Shown here piece by piece: positions 9,306-18,222 of a stretch of DNA of 60,130 bases. Each line of letters begins with the position of its first letter. The stretch's first letter is position 1. This stretch comes from an uncultured Muribaculaceae bacterium (GTDB taxonomy: Bacteria; Bacteroidota; Bacteroidia; Bacteroidales; Muribaculaceae), in contig CAMWRV010000008.1 of NCBI GenBank assembly GCA_947176745.1, forward strand, positions 1-60,130. Direction: 5' to 3'. The notes beneath the pieces were generated by a model. It had not been told where the DNA came from, made no database searches, and saw nothing but the letters and a program-made list of their open reading frames with translations. The position numbers and the translations under genes are program-made.

Positions 9306-9413
9306 CCCAATCCTCCCAAAATTCCCAAAAATCCCAATCCTCCCAAGCTTCCCATAACTCCCAATCCTCCCAAGCTTCCCATAACTCCCAATCCTCCCAC
9401 AACTCCCACAAAA
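9306..9413. repeat. Four tandem 27-bp repeats (G-tract array on the minus strand)
   Basis: Units lie at 9306-9332, 9333-9359, 9360-9386 and 9387-9413. The middle two are identical and the outer two diverged. Each unit is itself three 9-mers beginning CCC, so the minus strand has a GGG run every 9 nt, about 12 runs in total. It lies in the predicted leader of the DUF4286 gene. Confidence 0.9.
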
Positions 9414-9454
9414 ATGAAAAAACGGCATGCTTATCACTAAACACACCGCCAAAA

Positions 9455-9462
9455 CAAAATTA
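9455..9462 (-). promoter_or_regulatory. Candidate -7 box upstream of the repeat array
   Basis: Minus-strand TAATTTTG matches TAnnTTTG. No good TTTG is present at the expected -33 spacing. If used, the DUF4286 transcript starts near 9449 and includes the whole 27-bp array. Confidence 0.35.
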
Positions 9463-9510
9463 TGAAAAACATTGTATTGCTATCCTCGGAAAGCCTACGC
9501 CCTCCATCAG

Positions 9511-9584
9511 AGCCTCTTGTCGGATTCGAACCAACGACCCCGAGATTACAAATCACGTGCTCTGGCCAACTGAGCTAAAGAGGC
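9511..9584 (-). tRNA. tRNA-Thr(UGU)
   Basis: A 74-nt cloverleaf on the minus strand: acceptor GCCTCTT pairs with AAGAGGC, the D-arm contains AGCTCAGTTGG, the anticodon loop ATTTGTAAT gives TGT, and the T-loop is GGTTCGAATCC. The discriminator is U and CCA is not encoded. The 5' end is only 4 nt from the 3' end of the SRP RNA, so the two are probably one transcript. Confidence 0.95.
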
Positions 9585-9588
9585 AGGT

Positions 9589-9683
9589 GGGCGAGCTACC
9601 TGCATCGCACCGCTCAACCCGTTACCCTTGCTTCGGTCAAGACCTGGGGGATTCACGGGGAGCTGGTCGTGCAGGACTCACCC
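9589..9683 (-). ncRNA. ffs: Signal recognition particle RNA, small bacterial (4.5S-like) type
   Basis: The minus strand folds as one long hairpin of about 95 nt. The ends GGGTGAG and CTCGCCC pair, then CCTGCA with TGCAGG, GCTC with GAGC, CCCGT with ACGGG and CCC with GGG. The apex GGT-CTTG-ACC is followed by GAAGCA, the conserved SRP domain-IV asymmetric/symmetric loop region that binds Ffh. The apical tetraloop reads CUUG instead of the usual GNRA. A strong promoter (9688-9718) places the start at about 9683. It guides cotranslational targeting with Ffh and FtsY. Confidence 0.88.
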
Positions 9684-9687
9684 GATG

Positions 9688-9718
9688 CAAAATTACAACT
9701 TTTTTCCGAATCTACAAA
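9688..9718 (-). promoter_or_regulatory. Promoter of the SRP RNA-tRNA-Thr unit
   Basis: Perfect minus-strand -33 TTTG (9715-9718), 19-bp spacer and -7 TAATTTTG (9688-9695). It ends a few bases before the predicted SRP RNA 5' end. The -33 box starts just 2 nt past the stop of the upstream glycosidase gene. Confidence 0.85.
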
Positions 9719-9719
9719 A

Positions 9720-12014
9720 TTATTTTACTCTCACCACTTCCACACGGTCCATTATGGCGTGGTTGGTCGCGATGTTCATATTCTCATCTTCAGGCAGATA
9801 CTCTATGACAAGCTCATGCCGTCCGGGCGCAAGACTGACCTGGACACCGTTCGACATTCCCCAGTCATCCCAGTTGGCTACTCCGCGCTGCGGCATGACG
9901 AGTGTGCCGGCCTTGACGCCGTCGACGCTCAGTGTCCTGACTGCCGCCTTGTTCTCGGTGTTGACCGGGCCGTTGCCGTTGGCATATCTGACTCTGACGG
10001 CATAGACTCCCTCCTCGGCCACATCAAGAGTGACGCCGCGCGACGGCATGGTGCGGTCGGTCTCCGCGAAGCCCGCGCCGCTGAAGCCCTCGGGCGTTGT
10101 GTCAGGGCGATAGGAGATCTCGGGCGAGGTCATCGTTGCTGACTCTCCGGCAAACTCAAGCACTGTCACAGGGCGGTTGCTTCTCGGCTCGGACGCGAAG
10201 CCCTGCGTGCCGTCGCCGGCATAGCCGATCACCTGCCATTCGCCGGGTGTAGTGGCGGCATATTGCGTCTGGCGTGTGCGCGCCACCTCCTTGCCGTCTT
10301 TGAGCACGATGTAACCGCCGATATATTCTATCGGATTCCAGCGCAGAAGGTTCTGGGTCACGCCGTCGGAGGGGAACTCTGTCGTACTCTCCATCCACGC
10401 CACGGGGGTGAGGGGAGCCTTGAGGTTGGCTCTGCGGTTGATTGTCATCGGAGCGATCGGCTCATTGTTCATCGTCACTTCGATGCGGCCTCCTTTCGCG
10501 AGGGCCTTTGCCGGTATTGTCTTCGTCGGATCAAACTCCTTGCCGTTGAGTCTAAGCGACTTGACTTTGTCGCCATATCCATTTACGGTCACCGATATGC
10601 GTGCGCCTCTGTAGGGGAAGTTGTCGAGCGTGCGCCCGGCGGCAAACACTTCGGGCACGAACGGCGCAATCCGCAGGCCATCTTTCTCGAAGTGTATGCC
10701 CATCAGCACCTGCTGGGTCAGGGCGAGATTGCCCGCCAGACTCCACAGCATGTTCGACGAGTTGAGCTCGGTGAATATGTCGCCGTTGTCGAGGTTGAAG
10801 TTCTCTTTGTTGGTCGCGAACAGGGCCGCCGGACGGAACACCGAGCCGATTCCCTCCACCACTCCGGGTTCGTTGCCGGCCTTGGCCTGCGCCAGAGTCC
10901 AGTAACTGCCGACAAATGGCCAGAGGGCGTTGTTGTGGTAGCTCGGCATGTCGGCGATCTGCGGATAGAATATCGCCGGACCGAACGGAGTGACCGGATT
11001 CGACTGCGATATCTCTTTCTGTCGGTCGGCGGGGGCGATGTCGTAGAGTATGGCGAGTGCCTCGCCGAGTGTCTCGGCGCGTGGATTGAGCGTCATGTTG
11101 TCGCGACCGTAAGTGTACATGCCGTAATAGCCTTTGTCGGGCATGTAGAACGTGCGGTCGATCGCCGCTGCAAGCTCGGCCGCACGGTCGGCATATTCGG
11201 CCGACACTTTCTTGTGCCCGAGTTCGGCGGCCATTTCCGACACTGCTTTAAGCGCGGCGGCATAGAGCACGTTGGTGCCCATCGCCTCGCTCTGCGATAT
11301 GTCGGCGGTCTGCATCCATTTCGGATAGCTCTGCTCGCGCCAGTCTATGAAGGAGGTCTCCCCTTTCACAAGTCCGCGTTCGCTCATGATGGTCTTGTCA
11401 TCTTTGTCGATGCTGCGCAGGACGATCGGATAGACTTTCTCAAGCCATGCCTTGTCACCTGTCACCTTATAAATTTCGTAGGCCGCTACAACCCAGATCA
11501 TGCGGTCGGTCGAGATCGGCCACGCGCCGCCTGAACCGGTGTCCTGTATAATCTGTCCCGACGGATTGACTTTGCGCATCAGCGAGATCATCGACGCTTC
11601 GGGCTGGAGAGCGGCCATGGAGAGTATGATGGAGTAGCTTACGTCGCGGGTCCACACGCCGGCCCACTCCTTGCCGGTGCGGAGTGTCGTGTCGGGTTCG
11701 ACGGCGTTGACCATCTCGTCGAGTCCCATGTTGTAGATGGCCTGATGGAGCAGGTTGCCGCCCCTGAGAACAGGATATGACGAAAGGTCGTTGCGGCGCG
11801 TCCATGTCTGTTCGATCGGCATGAAGTAGCCGGGGCGTCCTTTGTATGTGCTCCGGATCTGACAGGGATTGTCGGCCCATGCCTTGAATTCGTTCTGATA
11901 GATTGTGTCGCCGACCCATCTGTAGGCGTCGGTCTGCACGAAGAGATCTCTCTCCGCGGCACCGGCGGAAAGGGCCATCGCCCCTCCCGCCAGCATCAGT
12001 AGAGTCTTTTTCAC
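9720..12014 (-). CDS. Exported six-hairpin glycoside hydrolase (MGH1-like) with C-terminal CBM-like domain
   Basis: A 764-residue protein with signal peptide MKKTLLMLAGGAMALSAGAA. Residues about 60-490 look like an (alpha/alpha)6 barrel of the six-hairpin/MGH1-like glycosidase group: LRGGNLLHQAIYNMG, WAGVWTRDVSYS (candidate acid Asp), GGAWPISTDRMIWVVAAYE, FIDWREQSYP, and a late ELNSSNMLWSLAGN. A beta domain follows (residues about 490-620, TVNGYGDKVKSLRLNG), then a CBM-type jelly roll near the C-terminus (YAVRVRYANGNG, APGRHELVIEYLP). The exact GH family is not assigned by me; related proteins are annotated as glycogen-debranching, trehalase or rhamnosidase-like. There is no T9SS-like tail. 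It sits between rnr and the SRP RNA rather than inside the glucan locus. Confidence 0.75.
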   Translation of the reverse strand: MKKTLLMLAGGAMALSAGAAERDLFVQTDAYRWVGDTIYQNEFKAWADNPCQIRSTYKGRPGYFMPIEQTWTRRNDLSSYPVLRGGNLLHQAIYNMGLDEMVNAVEPDTTLRTGKEWAGVWTRDVSYSIILSMAALQPEASMISLMRKVNPSGQIIQDTGSGGAWPISTDRMIWVVAAYEIYKVTGDKAWLEKVYPIVLRSIDKDDKTIMSERGLVKGETSFIDWREQSYPKWMQTADISQSEAMGTNVLYAAALKAVSEMAAELGHKKVSAEYADRAAELAAAIDRTFYMPDKGYYGMYTYGRDNMTLNPRAETLGEALAILYDIAPADRQKEISQSNPVTPFGPAIFYPQIADMPSYHNNALWPFVGSYWTLAQAKAGNEPGVVEGIGSVFRPAALFATNKENFNLDNGDIFTELNSSNMLWSLAGNLALTQQVLMGIHFEKDGLRIAPFVPEVFAAGRTLDNFPYRGARISVTVNGYGDKVKSLRLNGKEFDPTKTIPAKALAKGGRIEVTMNNEPIAPMTINRRANLKAPLTPVAWMESTTEFPSDGVTQNLLRWNPIEYIGGYIVLKDGKEVARTRQTQYAATTPGEWQVIGYAGDGTQGFASEPRSNRPVTVLEFAGESATMTSPEISYRPDTTPEGFSGAGFAETDRTMPSRGVTLDVAEEGVYAVRVRYANGNGPVNTENKAAVRTLSVDGVKAGTLVMPQRGVANWDDWGMSNGVQVSLAPGRHELVIEYLPEDENMNIATNHAIMDRVEVVRVK

Positions 12015-12083
12015 TGTCGTTACGTAGGTTTTTCGGTTAAGTCTGGAAAACTATTCCTGAAAGTTTAAGTCTGATAATCAGGG

Positions 12084-14309
12084 TTATTTTTTCTTGTTGC
12101 GCTTGCGGGCCTCGTGGCGTTTGCCGGGTTTGCGCTCCGACACGGGCTTGAGCGGTCTGTTGGGATTGCCTTTGTCGTCGATCAGGGCGAAGTCGAGCTG
12201 CTTGCGGTCGAGGTCGGCGCGTGCCACCTGCACTTTCACCTGGTCGCCGAGTGTGTAGCGCACTCCGTGGCGGCGTCCGATCAGACAGTAGTTCTTCTCG
12301 TCGAAGTCGTAATAGTCGTCGGCCAGGTCGCGGATCGGCACGAGTCCCTCGCACATGCTCTCCGTAAGCTCCACATAGAAGCCCCATTCGGTCACGCCCG
12401 AGATGACTCCGTCATATATCTCGCCGAGGCGGTCTTTCATGAACTCCACCTGCTTGTAGCGTATCGAGGCGCGCTCGGCGTTGGCGGCAAGTTGCTCCAT
12501 GTCGCTGTCATGGCGGCATTCCTCTTCGAGTTTCAGCCGGTCGGCACTGCGGCCTCCGTCGGCGTAGCGGGCAAGAAGACGGTGTACCAGCATGTCGGGG
12601 TAACGTCTGATCGGCGACGTGAAGTGAGTGTAATATGGCATGGCCAGTCCGTAGTGGCCGATGTTTTCGGTGGTGTAGACGGCCTTGGCCATCGACCTTA
12701 TGGCAAGTATCGAGAGCATGTTCTCCTCCCCTTTCCCCTTGACGTCGCGGAGAAGGCGGTTTACGCTCTTGTTGATCTCGCGGGTGCTCCCCTCGGTGGT
12801 CAGCTTGTAGCCGAACCGCGACGCGATCAGCGACAGGTTGCCGATCTTCTCGGGGTCGGGGTTGTCGTGTACGCGATAGACGAAGGTCTTGGCTTTCTTG
12901 TTCTTGGCCACCTTGCCTATCGACTCGGCTACTGTCAGGTTGGCGAGAAGCATGAACTCCTCGATCAGCTTGTTGGCCTCTTTCGACTCCTTGAAGTAGA
13001 CGCTTACGGGCTTCCCTTTGTCATCGATCTCGAAACGCACCTCGGCGCGGTCGAACTCAAGCGCTCCCTGACGGTAGCGGCGGCGGCGCAGCTCCTGCGC
13101 GAGGCCGTTGAGCACGGCGAGCTCGCGTGCGTATTCCCCCTCGCCGCTCTCGATGATCTGCTGCGCCTCTTCATAGGTGAACCGGCGGTCGCTCTTTATG
13201 ACCGTGCGGCCTATGCGGCTGTTGACCACCTCGGCTTTCTGGTCAAGCTCGAATATGGCCGAGAATGTCAGTTTCTCTTCGTCGGGACGCAGCGAGCAGA
13301 TGCCGTTCGACAGGCGTTCGGGCAGCATCGGTATGGTGCGGTCTACAAGATAGACGCTCGTGGCGCGTTTCTGGGCCTCTTTGTCGATCACCGAGCCGGG
13401 ACGCACATAGTGGGTCACGTCGGCGATGTGAACGCCCACCTCCCAGTTGCCGTTGGCAAGCTGGCGCACCGACAGGGCGTCGTCGAAGTCCTTGGCGTCG
13501 CGGGGGTCGATGGTGAAGGTGGTCACGCCGCGGAAGTCCTCGCGCCGCGACACCTCCTCGGGGGTGATGCCGGCGTCGATGCGCTCGGCCGCTTTCTCCA
13601 CATTTTCAGGGTATCTGTAGGGAAGTCCGAATTCGGCCAGGATGGCGTGCATCTCGGCATTGTTCTCTCCTTTCACTCCGAGTATGTCGAGCACTTCGCC
13701 GCGCGGATTCATCTCGTCGTCGCGCCACTGCACGATGCGGGCCACTGCCTTGTCGCCGTTCTTTCCCCCCTTGAGTTTCGTGCGGGGCAGAATGATGTCG
13801 GCGGCAAGGAACTTGGAGTCTGTCACGAGTGCGGCATAGTTCTTGTCGATCTTGAGCGTGCCGACAAACTGCTGCTCCTTGGCCTCTATGATCTCGATCA
13901 CTCTCGCCTCGGGACCGTGGCCTTTGCGGGCGGCCGACACCACGACGCGCACTTTGTCGCCGTTGAGGGCATGCATCGAGTTGCGCTCGGCCACCATGAT
14001 CATCTCGTCGTCGACCACCACGGCGTTCTTGCCGTTGCTCCGGCGCACGAAGAAGCCGACATTCTCGACTCCCCGGTTGCTCTTGGCCTTGTATTTGCCC
14101 AGATCCACCTCAAGTATGTCGTCAGCCTCCACAAGCTCGTCGAGGGCGTTGAGCACATCGAGTCGGTGCGCCGGATTCTCGACTCCGATCCCGAACGCGA
14201 TCTGTTTGTAATTGAAGCTCTGCCGGTTCTGCTGCTGCAAGAATCCGACTATTCTGTCAAGCAGCTCCTGCTTGCGCATACGCTTGCCTGCTGTATTCTT
14301 TTTTTTCAT
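12084..14309 (-). CDS. rnr: Ribonuclease R
   Basis: This 741-residue 3'-5' exoribonuclease degrades structured RNA in the cytoplasm. Order seen: N-terminal winged helix (ELLDRIVGFLQQQNRQSFNYKQIA), cold-shock OB domains, and an RNB catalytic core near residue 270 (DPRDAKDFDDALS, with the Asp cluster that binds Mg). The core continues with HIADVTHYV and the late HFTSPIRRYPDMLVHRLL. An S1 domain lies near residues 630-710 (GVISGVTEWGFYVEL), followed by a Lys/Arg-rich tail. The ATG at 14309 (MKKKNTAGKR) is preferred; an in-frame extension of 51 residues upstream has no family likeness. Confidence 0.96.
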   Translation of the reverse strand: MKKKNTAGKRMRKQELLDRIVGFLQQQNRQSFNYKQIAFGIGVENPAHRLDVLNALDELVEADDILEVDLGKYKAKSNRGVENVGFFVRRSNGKNAVVVDDEMIMVAERNSMHALNGDKVRVVVSAARKGHGPEARVIEIIEAKEQQFVGTLKIDKNYAALVTDSKFLAADIILPRTKLKGGKNGDKAVARIVQWRDDEMNPRGEVLDILGVKGENNAEMHAILAEFGLPYRYPENVEKAAERIDAGITPEEVSRREDFRGVTTFTIDPRDAKDFDDALSVRQLANGNWEVGVHIADVTHYVRPGSVIDKEAQKRATSVYLVDRTIPMLPERLSNGICSLRPDEEKLTFSAIFELDQKAEVVNSRIGRTVIKSDRRFTYEEAQQIIESGEGEYARELAVLNGLAQELRRRRYRQGALEFDRAEVRFEIDDKGKPVSVYFKESKEANKLIEEFMLLANLTVAESIGKVAKNKKAKTFVYRVHDNPDPEKIGNLSLIASRFGYKLTTEGSTREINKSVNRLLRDVKGKGEENMLSILAIRSMAKAVYTTENIGHYGLAMPYYTHFTSPIRRYPDMLVHRLLARYADGGRSADRLKLEEECRHDSDMEQLAANAERASIRYKQVEFMKDRLGEIYDGVISGVTEWGFYVELTESMCEGLVPIRDLADDYYDFDEKNYCLIGRRHGVRYTLGDQVKVQVARADLDRKQLDFALIDDKGNPNRPLKPVSERKPGKRHEARKRNKKK

Positions 14310-14410
14310 AGGAATTGGGTTATACCTTTTAAACACAAAAAAAACGTTTTTAGTCCTCACTCGCTCCCAAAAATCCCGATTTTCACTTTTTTCCCGGCAT
14401 GCGGCTCCTG

Positions 14411-14449
14411 AAATAAAACGAGAGCCACAGCGTCCCCGCCATGACTCTC
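14411..14449 (-). terminator. Intrinsic terminator of the GH128/discoidin operon
   Basis: On the minus strand GAGAGTCA (14442-14449) pairs with TGGCTCTC (14420-14427), one G-U pair included. A U-rich GTTTTATTTC run follows, about 50 nt after the discoidin gene stop. Confidence 0.65.
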
Positions 14450-14499
14450 TCTTTTTCAACAACCTTAATCTACTGAATGAAACCTGTATTGTCTTGTCT

Positions 14500-16734
14500 T
14501 CACTTCACGATCTTGCGGCCGCCTACCACGTAGATTCCGCTTCCGAGTCCGTCAAGTGCCTCGCGGAGGCTGACGTTTCTGCGCAGCAGCATTCCCGACA
14601 CACTGTAGACGTCTGCCGTTTCATCACGGTCGTTTCCGACGAGTCCGACCACATTGGTTATCATGCCCTCTGCGGGACTTCCGTAGAGCGATATGCCGAA
14701 CAGTTTGTTGGTGTAGCCGTTGCTGTTGTTCGACTCTTCAGGGATCACGGTGATCTTTCTGACTTTGCCAAGTGTGGCCGCTGTCTGGACCGGCGCACGG
14801 TCGGCTCCCGCGCCTGGATGGCTGTAGAGTCTGTCGGTCACGCTGCCCTCGACTCCGCGGTCGAGCCTCATGGCGACCTCGCTGGAGTTGCCTGATTCAT
14901 CTTCGATGATCACGGTGTAGGATTTCGGGCACGCGGCCTCCCAGCTGAATGTGATCATGTCGAGAGTGCATTCGCCGCCGAGATCGATCTCGAGAGCCTT
15001 GCGGGCTGCTATGTCGTCGTCAGTCCATTCGTGACGCACCACCGCGTCGGTCGCGCCGACCACCGTGGGGTTCTCTATCTCCTCATCGCCGAATCTCACG
15101 GTGTAGACCTGCGGATAGAACCATTCGTATCCCTCGGCTGCCACCACGAGTTCTACTGTCTCTGACTCGAGCCCGTCATATGATGCGCCGAGCGTGTAGA
15201 CACCTTTCGGACCGGCTGTCCACTCCTTTTCCGCCGATGCTCCGTCGATGCTGTAGACGATCTCCTGCGGATCCACATCCATCTTCGCGCCGTACTGGTC
15301 AAGCACTGTGGCCTCGAATGTCACTGTCTCTCCCGACACAAGTCCGTTGACCGACGCCGACACCCTGACTTCAGTCGCCTCGGGGGCGGTGTATTCCTTT
15401 CCAGCCACATAGATCTCGGCCACGCGGGGCTTGCCGTTGGGATTGTCGTTGTCGTGGACGCACACGTAGCGGGCCATCGTGCCTGCGGGCGCCTCGAAGG
15501 GTGTCACAAGGTTGCTATTGCGCGCAATCGCGCCGCTGTCGGTCCAGCCGTCGAGTTCGTATGTGCGCCACACTCTGTCGGCATCTTCGGCGGCGGGAAG
15601 CCCGGCATCCTCGCCTCCGAACGATATGATGAAGCTGCCGCCCGAATTGTCGCCGTAGGCCACTGCCACTTCCTCGATCTGACAGAGGACGCCCAGATCG
15701 ACCACAACCCATGCGTCGCCGCCTCCCCACTGGCCGTTGTATTCGTAATATGTATCCCTGTCTCCGTCGGTGGCGGCGGAATATCCCGGACCGTCGGCTG
15801 CCGTCTCGCCCTCTTCTCCGGTCTCGGCCTTGTAGCGTGCGGCTATTGCCTTTCCGAGGGCGATATTCTCTTTCTTCCACTCATATATGACCGAGAATGA
15901 CGCCGAGCCGCTTACCGTCTTGCCGCCGGCGGTGCCGGTGGCGGTGAGCGTATAGTCGCCTGACTTCTCTCCTGTCACCACAAACTCGCCCGGATTCTCT
16001 CCTGCCGTGATTTCGAGTCCATCGCGGTCGGCGGCGAGAACAAGGTCTTCCACTTCTTCTATGCCGGCTTCTGAACCTCCCGCTGTCAAGGCTCCCACCG
16101 TCACTGTCGCGCTCTCTCCCTCGGCTACCGGCGCGGCCGCGCTGACTGTCAGCGAAGCGATCTCATGACGGCCCTCGATATTGGCTATGCGTATCTCGAA
16201 GATGCTTGAGCCGTAGTTGCCTGCCCAGCCGTTGTATTCCTTGCCATAGACAAGCACATAGCGGCCCTCCACGCCATCTTCTTCTGTCAGCGAGTCGGTG
16301 CAGCCGCTCTCGGTGTCCTGTCCGCAGTCGGCGAAGACCGGAACGGCTGTCTCAAGCCACCCGGCGTCTATCACGTTGTAGCCGGTGCTTTCGTCGGCCG
16401 AATATGGTATCTCGCCGACGCTGACATATACGTCATATCTCTTCATGTGCGATGCCTCCCACATGATCTCTATGTCGGTGAAGCTTTTCTGTTCCCCGAG
16501 ATCCAGCATCACCCAGTCAGGCGATACGGTGTTGGCCCCGCCCACGGCCTGCCATCTTGTGCCGGTGTTGCCGTCGGTGATGTTGGCGGGACTCTCTCCC
16601 TCGGTCCCTCTGTCGGACGATGCCGTCACTGTTGCTCCGAGGGCGAGGTTCTCTGTGTTCTCTCCCCATTCTATGGCGAGTGCCGCGCCTGTCGTCAGGA
16701 CTATGGCCGACACGATTGCTGTCATTTTTCTCAT
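14500..16734 (-). CDS. Secreted triple-discoidin (F5/8 type C) protein with C-terminal sorting-like tail
   Basis: A 744-residue protein with signal peptide MRKMTAIVSAIVLTTGAALA. Three discoidin-type sandwiches are recognised by NLALGATVTASS...WVMLDLG (about 25-180), NIALGKAIAARY...WVVVDLG (about 290-430), and ALEIDLGGECTLDMITFSWE with KSYTVIIED (about 550-690). Ig-like spacers separate them (LTVSAAAPVAEGESATV; VSASVNGLVSGETVTF). The last about 35 residues (DVYSVSGMLLRR...GIYVVGGRKIVK) resemble the C-terminal half of a T9SS type-A sorting domain. Discoidin domains bind glycans or cell surfaces; no catalytic domain is visible. It is last in an operon, 16 nt after the GH128 gene, so a glucan- or fungal-wall-binding role is inferred. 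Confidence 0.8.
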   Translation of the reverse strand: MRKMTAIVSAIVLTTGAALAIEWGENTENLALGATVTASSDRGTEGESPANITDGNTGTRWQAVGGANTVSPDWVMLDLGEQKSFTDIEIMWEASHMKRYDVYVSVGEIPYSADESTGYNVIDAGWLETAVPVFADCGQDTESGCTDSLTEEDGVEGRYVLVYGKEYNGWAGNYGSSIFEIRIANIEGRHEIASLTVSAAAPVAEGESATVTVGALTAGGSEAGIEEVEDLVLAADRDGLEITAGENPGEFVVTGEKSGDYTLTATGTAGGKTVSGSASFSVIYEWKKENIALGKAIAARYKAETGEEGETAADGPGYSAATDGDRDTYYEYNGQWGGGDAWVVVDLGVLCQIEEVAVAYGDNSGGSFIISFGGEDAGLPAAEDADRVWRTYELDGWTDSGAIARNSNLVTPFEAPAGTMARYVCVHDNDNPNGKPRVAEIYVAGKEYTAPEATEVRVSASVNGLVSGETVTFEATVLDQYGAKMDVDPQEIVYSIDGASAEKEWTAGPKGVYTLGASYDGLESETVELVVAAEGYEWFYPQVYTVRFGDEEIENPTVVGATDAVVRHEWTDDDIAARKALEIDLGGECTLDMITFSWEAACPKSYTVIIEDESGNSSEVAMRLDRGVEGSVTDRLYSHPGAGADRAPVQTAATLGKVRKITVIPEESNNSNGYTNKLFGISLYGSPAEGMITNVVGLVGNDRDETADVYSVSGMLLRRNVSLREALDGLGSGIYVVGGRKIVK

Positions 16735-16750
16735 ATGATGGTCTGGTTTG

Positions 16751-18196
16751 TCAATTGATGATTATTTTTCTGCCGCCGGCCACATAAAGCCCGGCGGGAA
16801 GGCCGTCGAATGCCCTGTCCGCGGGCACTCCCCTGCGGATCAGCATTCCTCCGGCATTGTAGACATCGGTCGGAACGTCACATTCTCCTCCTGTCAGGCC
16901 GACCGAGGCGGCATCGCAGAGGCGCAGGGCCTCGATGCGGATTCCGCTCGGCTTGCCCGGACCGGCGTCCGACACTCTGAGTATGCGGCGGCCACCGGTG
17001 AGATTCATTGTGAAGCCCACGGTGCCGTATGTCCCGGCTGATCCGCTCAGCGCAAAGGTGCGCGCCTCGGCAAGCACGGCTCCTGCCTCGGCGTCATCTT
17101 CTGACGCGAGGATTTCCATGCAGGGGTCGAACCGCACGGGTTCTCCCTGCCCGCTTACGCTGAGTTCAAGCACGTATTCTCCGGTGCGGGGCACGTCAAA
17201 CTGATAGTCGGCCCATGCTCCGCCGTTGAACCGCACGATCTCTATAGGCTCGCTCACCGCCCCGCCGTCGGCGGAGCTTCCGAGAAGCGCGCCATATTGG
17301 CTTATGTAGTGCGAGGCCGGGATCCATTCTTCTGTCGGGAAATATTTGTCGGCATCGAAGTCCCACATGTGCTCGTAGACCATTCCCTGTTCCGACAGCT
17401 CGCGGGGATCTTCTCCATGTCCGCTTATCAGAAGGCCGAAGTTCGGGCCTTTCACCGCCGATGACTCGCCTACGGCCTTGAACCAGGCGTAGCGGAAGAT
17501 CCAGTCTGTCTTCTCAAGCCACTCGACGCTCTGCATCATCACGCTCGTCTGGGCCTCGGGCTGGACGGTGCTGTCGGGATTCCCCTCTTCGGGCCAGTAG
17601 CAGAATTCGGTCACCCACACGGGCTTGCCGTAACGCTCGTGAAATGTCTCTGCGAGTTCCTTCATCACCCCGAATCCTCCGTAGCTGTGGATTGCGGTGT
17701 AGTCGAACGCGTCGGGGCCCACTATGGCCACGAATTCATCCATCCATTTCACCGGATCCTGATAGGGGGGATTGGGCGAGTAGTTCAGGGCCGGGGCCAC
17801 AAGGCCGAGGCCGAGTTCCGAGGCAAGCGCCCTCACTCCCTCCCAGCGGGCGGCGGCGGCCTGCGGGGTCATGTTGGCCTGTTTTGTGAAGTTGGGCTCG
17901 TTGAAGCCGAGCAGGTATCTCACCTCGCTGTGCTCGCCGACATAGGTGCGGATCGCGTCGGCATCGTAGTCGCCGTTCCAGCACATCGGCACAAACTCCA
18001 TCATTGTCTCGTTCTTGAGATAGCGGCCCACCGACGGCCCCCAGTTGTAATACCAGCTTACTCCGGGGGCGATGGCTGCCATCTGAGCCTTGAACTGAAA
18101 CTCGTTCTCGCTCACTCCCCGCTTGGGGCTTTTGGCATGGATGCCGCATACAGCCGCCGCGATCAGGGCGGCGGCTGTCATTGTTCTGAGTCTCAT
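16751..18196 (-). CDS. GH128-like endo-beta-1,3-glucanase with CBM-like module and sorting-like tail
   Basis: A 481-residue exported enzyme (signal peptide MRLRTMTAAALIAAAVCGIHA). Residues about 25-265 match the Asl1/GH128 TIM barrel: GVSWYYNWGP, FVPMCWNG, LLGFNEPNF (acid/base Glu100), DYTAIHSYGG and VWVTEFCYW (nucleophile Glu197). GH128 enzymes hydrolyse beta-1,3-glucan. Residues about 305-430 form a CBM6-like jelly roll (RFNGGAWADYQFDV, GFTMNLTGGRRILRV). The C-terminus carries the shared tail (TDVYNAGGMLIRR...GLYVAGGRKIIIN). Middle gene of a three-gene operon, 26 nt after the 311-residue secreted protein. It provides the beta-1,3 activity of the locus. Confidence 0.85.
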   Translation of the reverse strand: MRLRTMTAAALIAAAVCGIHAKSPKRGVSENEFQFKAQMAAIAPGVSWYYNWGPSVGRYLKNETMMEFVPMCWNGDYDADAIRTYVGEHSEVRYLLGFNEPNFTKQANMTPQAAAARWEGVRALASELGLGLVAPALNYSPNPPYQDPVKWMDEFVAIVGPDAFDYTAIHSYGGFGVMKELAETFHERYGKPVWVTEFCYWPEEGNPDSTVQPEAQTSVMMQSVEWLEKTDWIFRYAWFKAVGESSAVKGPNFGLLISGHGEDPRELSEQGMVYEHMWDFDADKYFPTEEWIPASHYISQYGALLGSSADGGAVSEPIEIVRFNGGAWADYQFDVPRTGEYVLELSVSGQGEPVRFDPCMEILASEDDAEAGAVLAEARTFALSGSAGTYGTVGFTMNLTGGRRILRVSDAGPGKPSGIRIEALRLCDAASVGLTGGECDVPTDVYNAGGMLIRRGVPADRAFDGLPAGLYVAGGRKIIIN

Positions 18197-18222
18197 ATCT
18201 GTCAGGGTTCGCCCGGCGACGG

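Noticed and set aside
9306..9413. CRISPR array
   Set aside because: Repeats are directly abutting and internally 9-bp periodic with no unique spacers; no cas genes are nearby.
10263..11534. Plus-strand 423-codon open frame
   Set aside because: Antisense to the six-hairpin glycosidase, whose signal peptide and domains are clear.
12114..14411. Plus-strand 765-codon open frame
   Set aside because: It lies fully antisense to RNase R and reads as Val/His/Gly-rich shadow sequence without domains; G+C-rich genes produce such frames.
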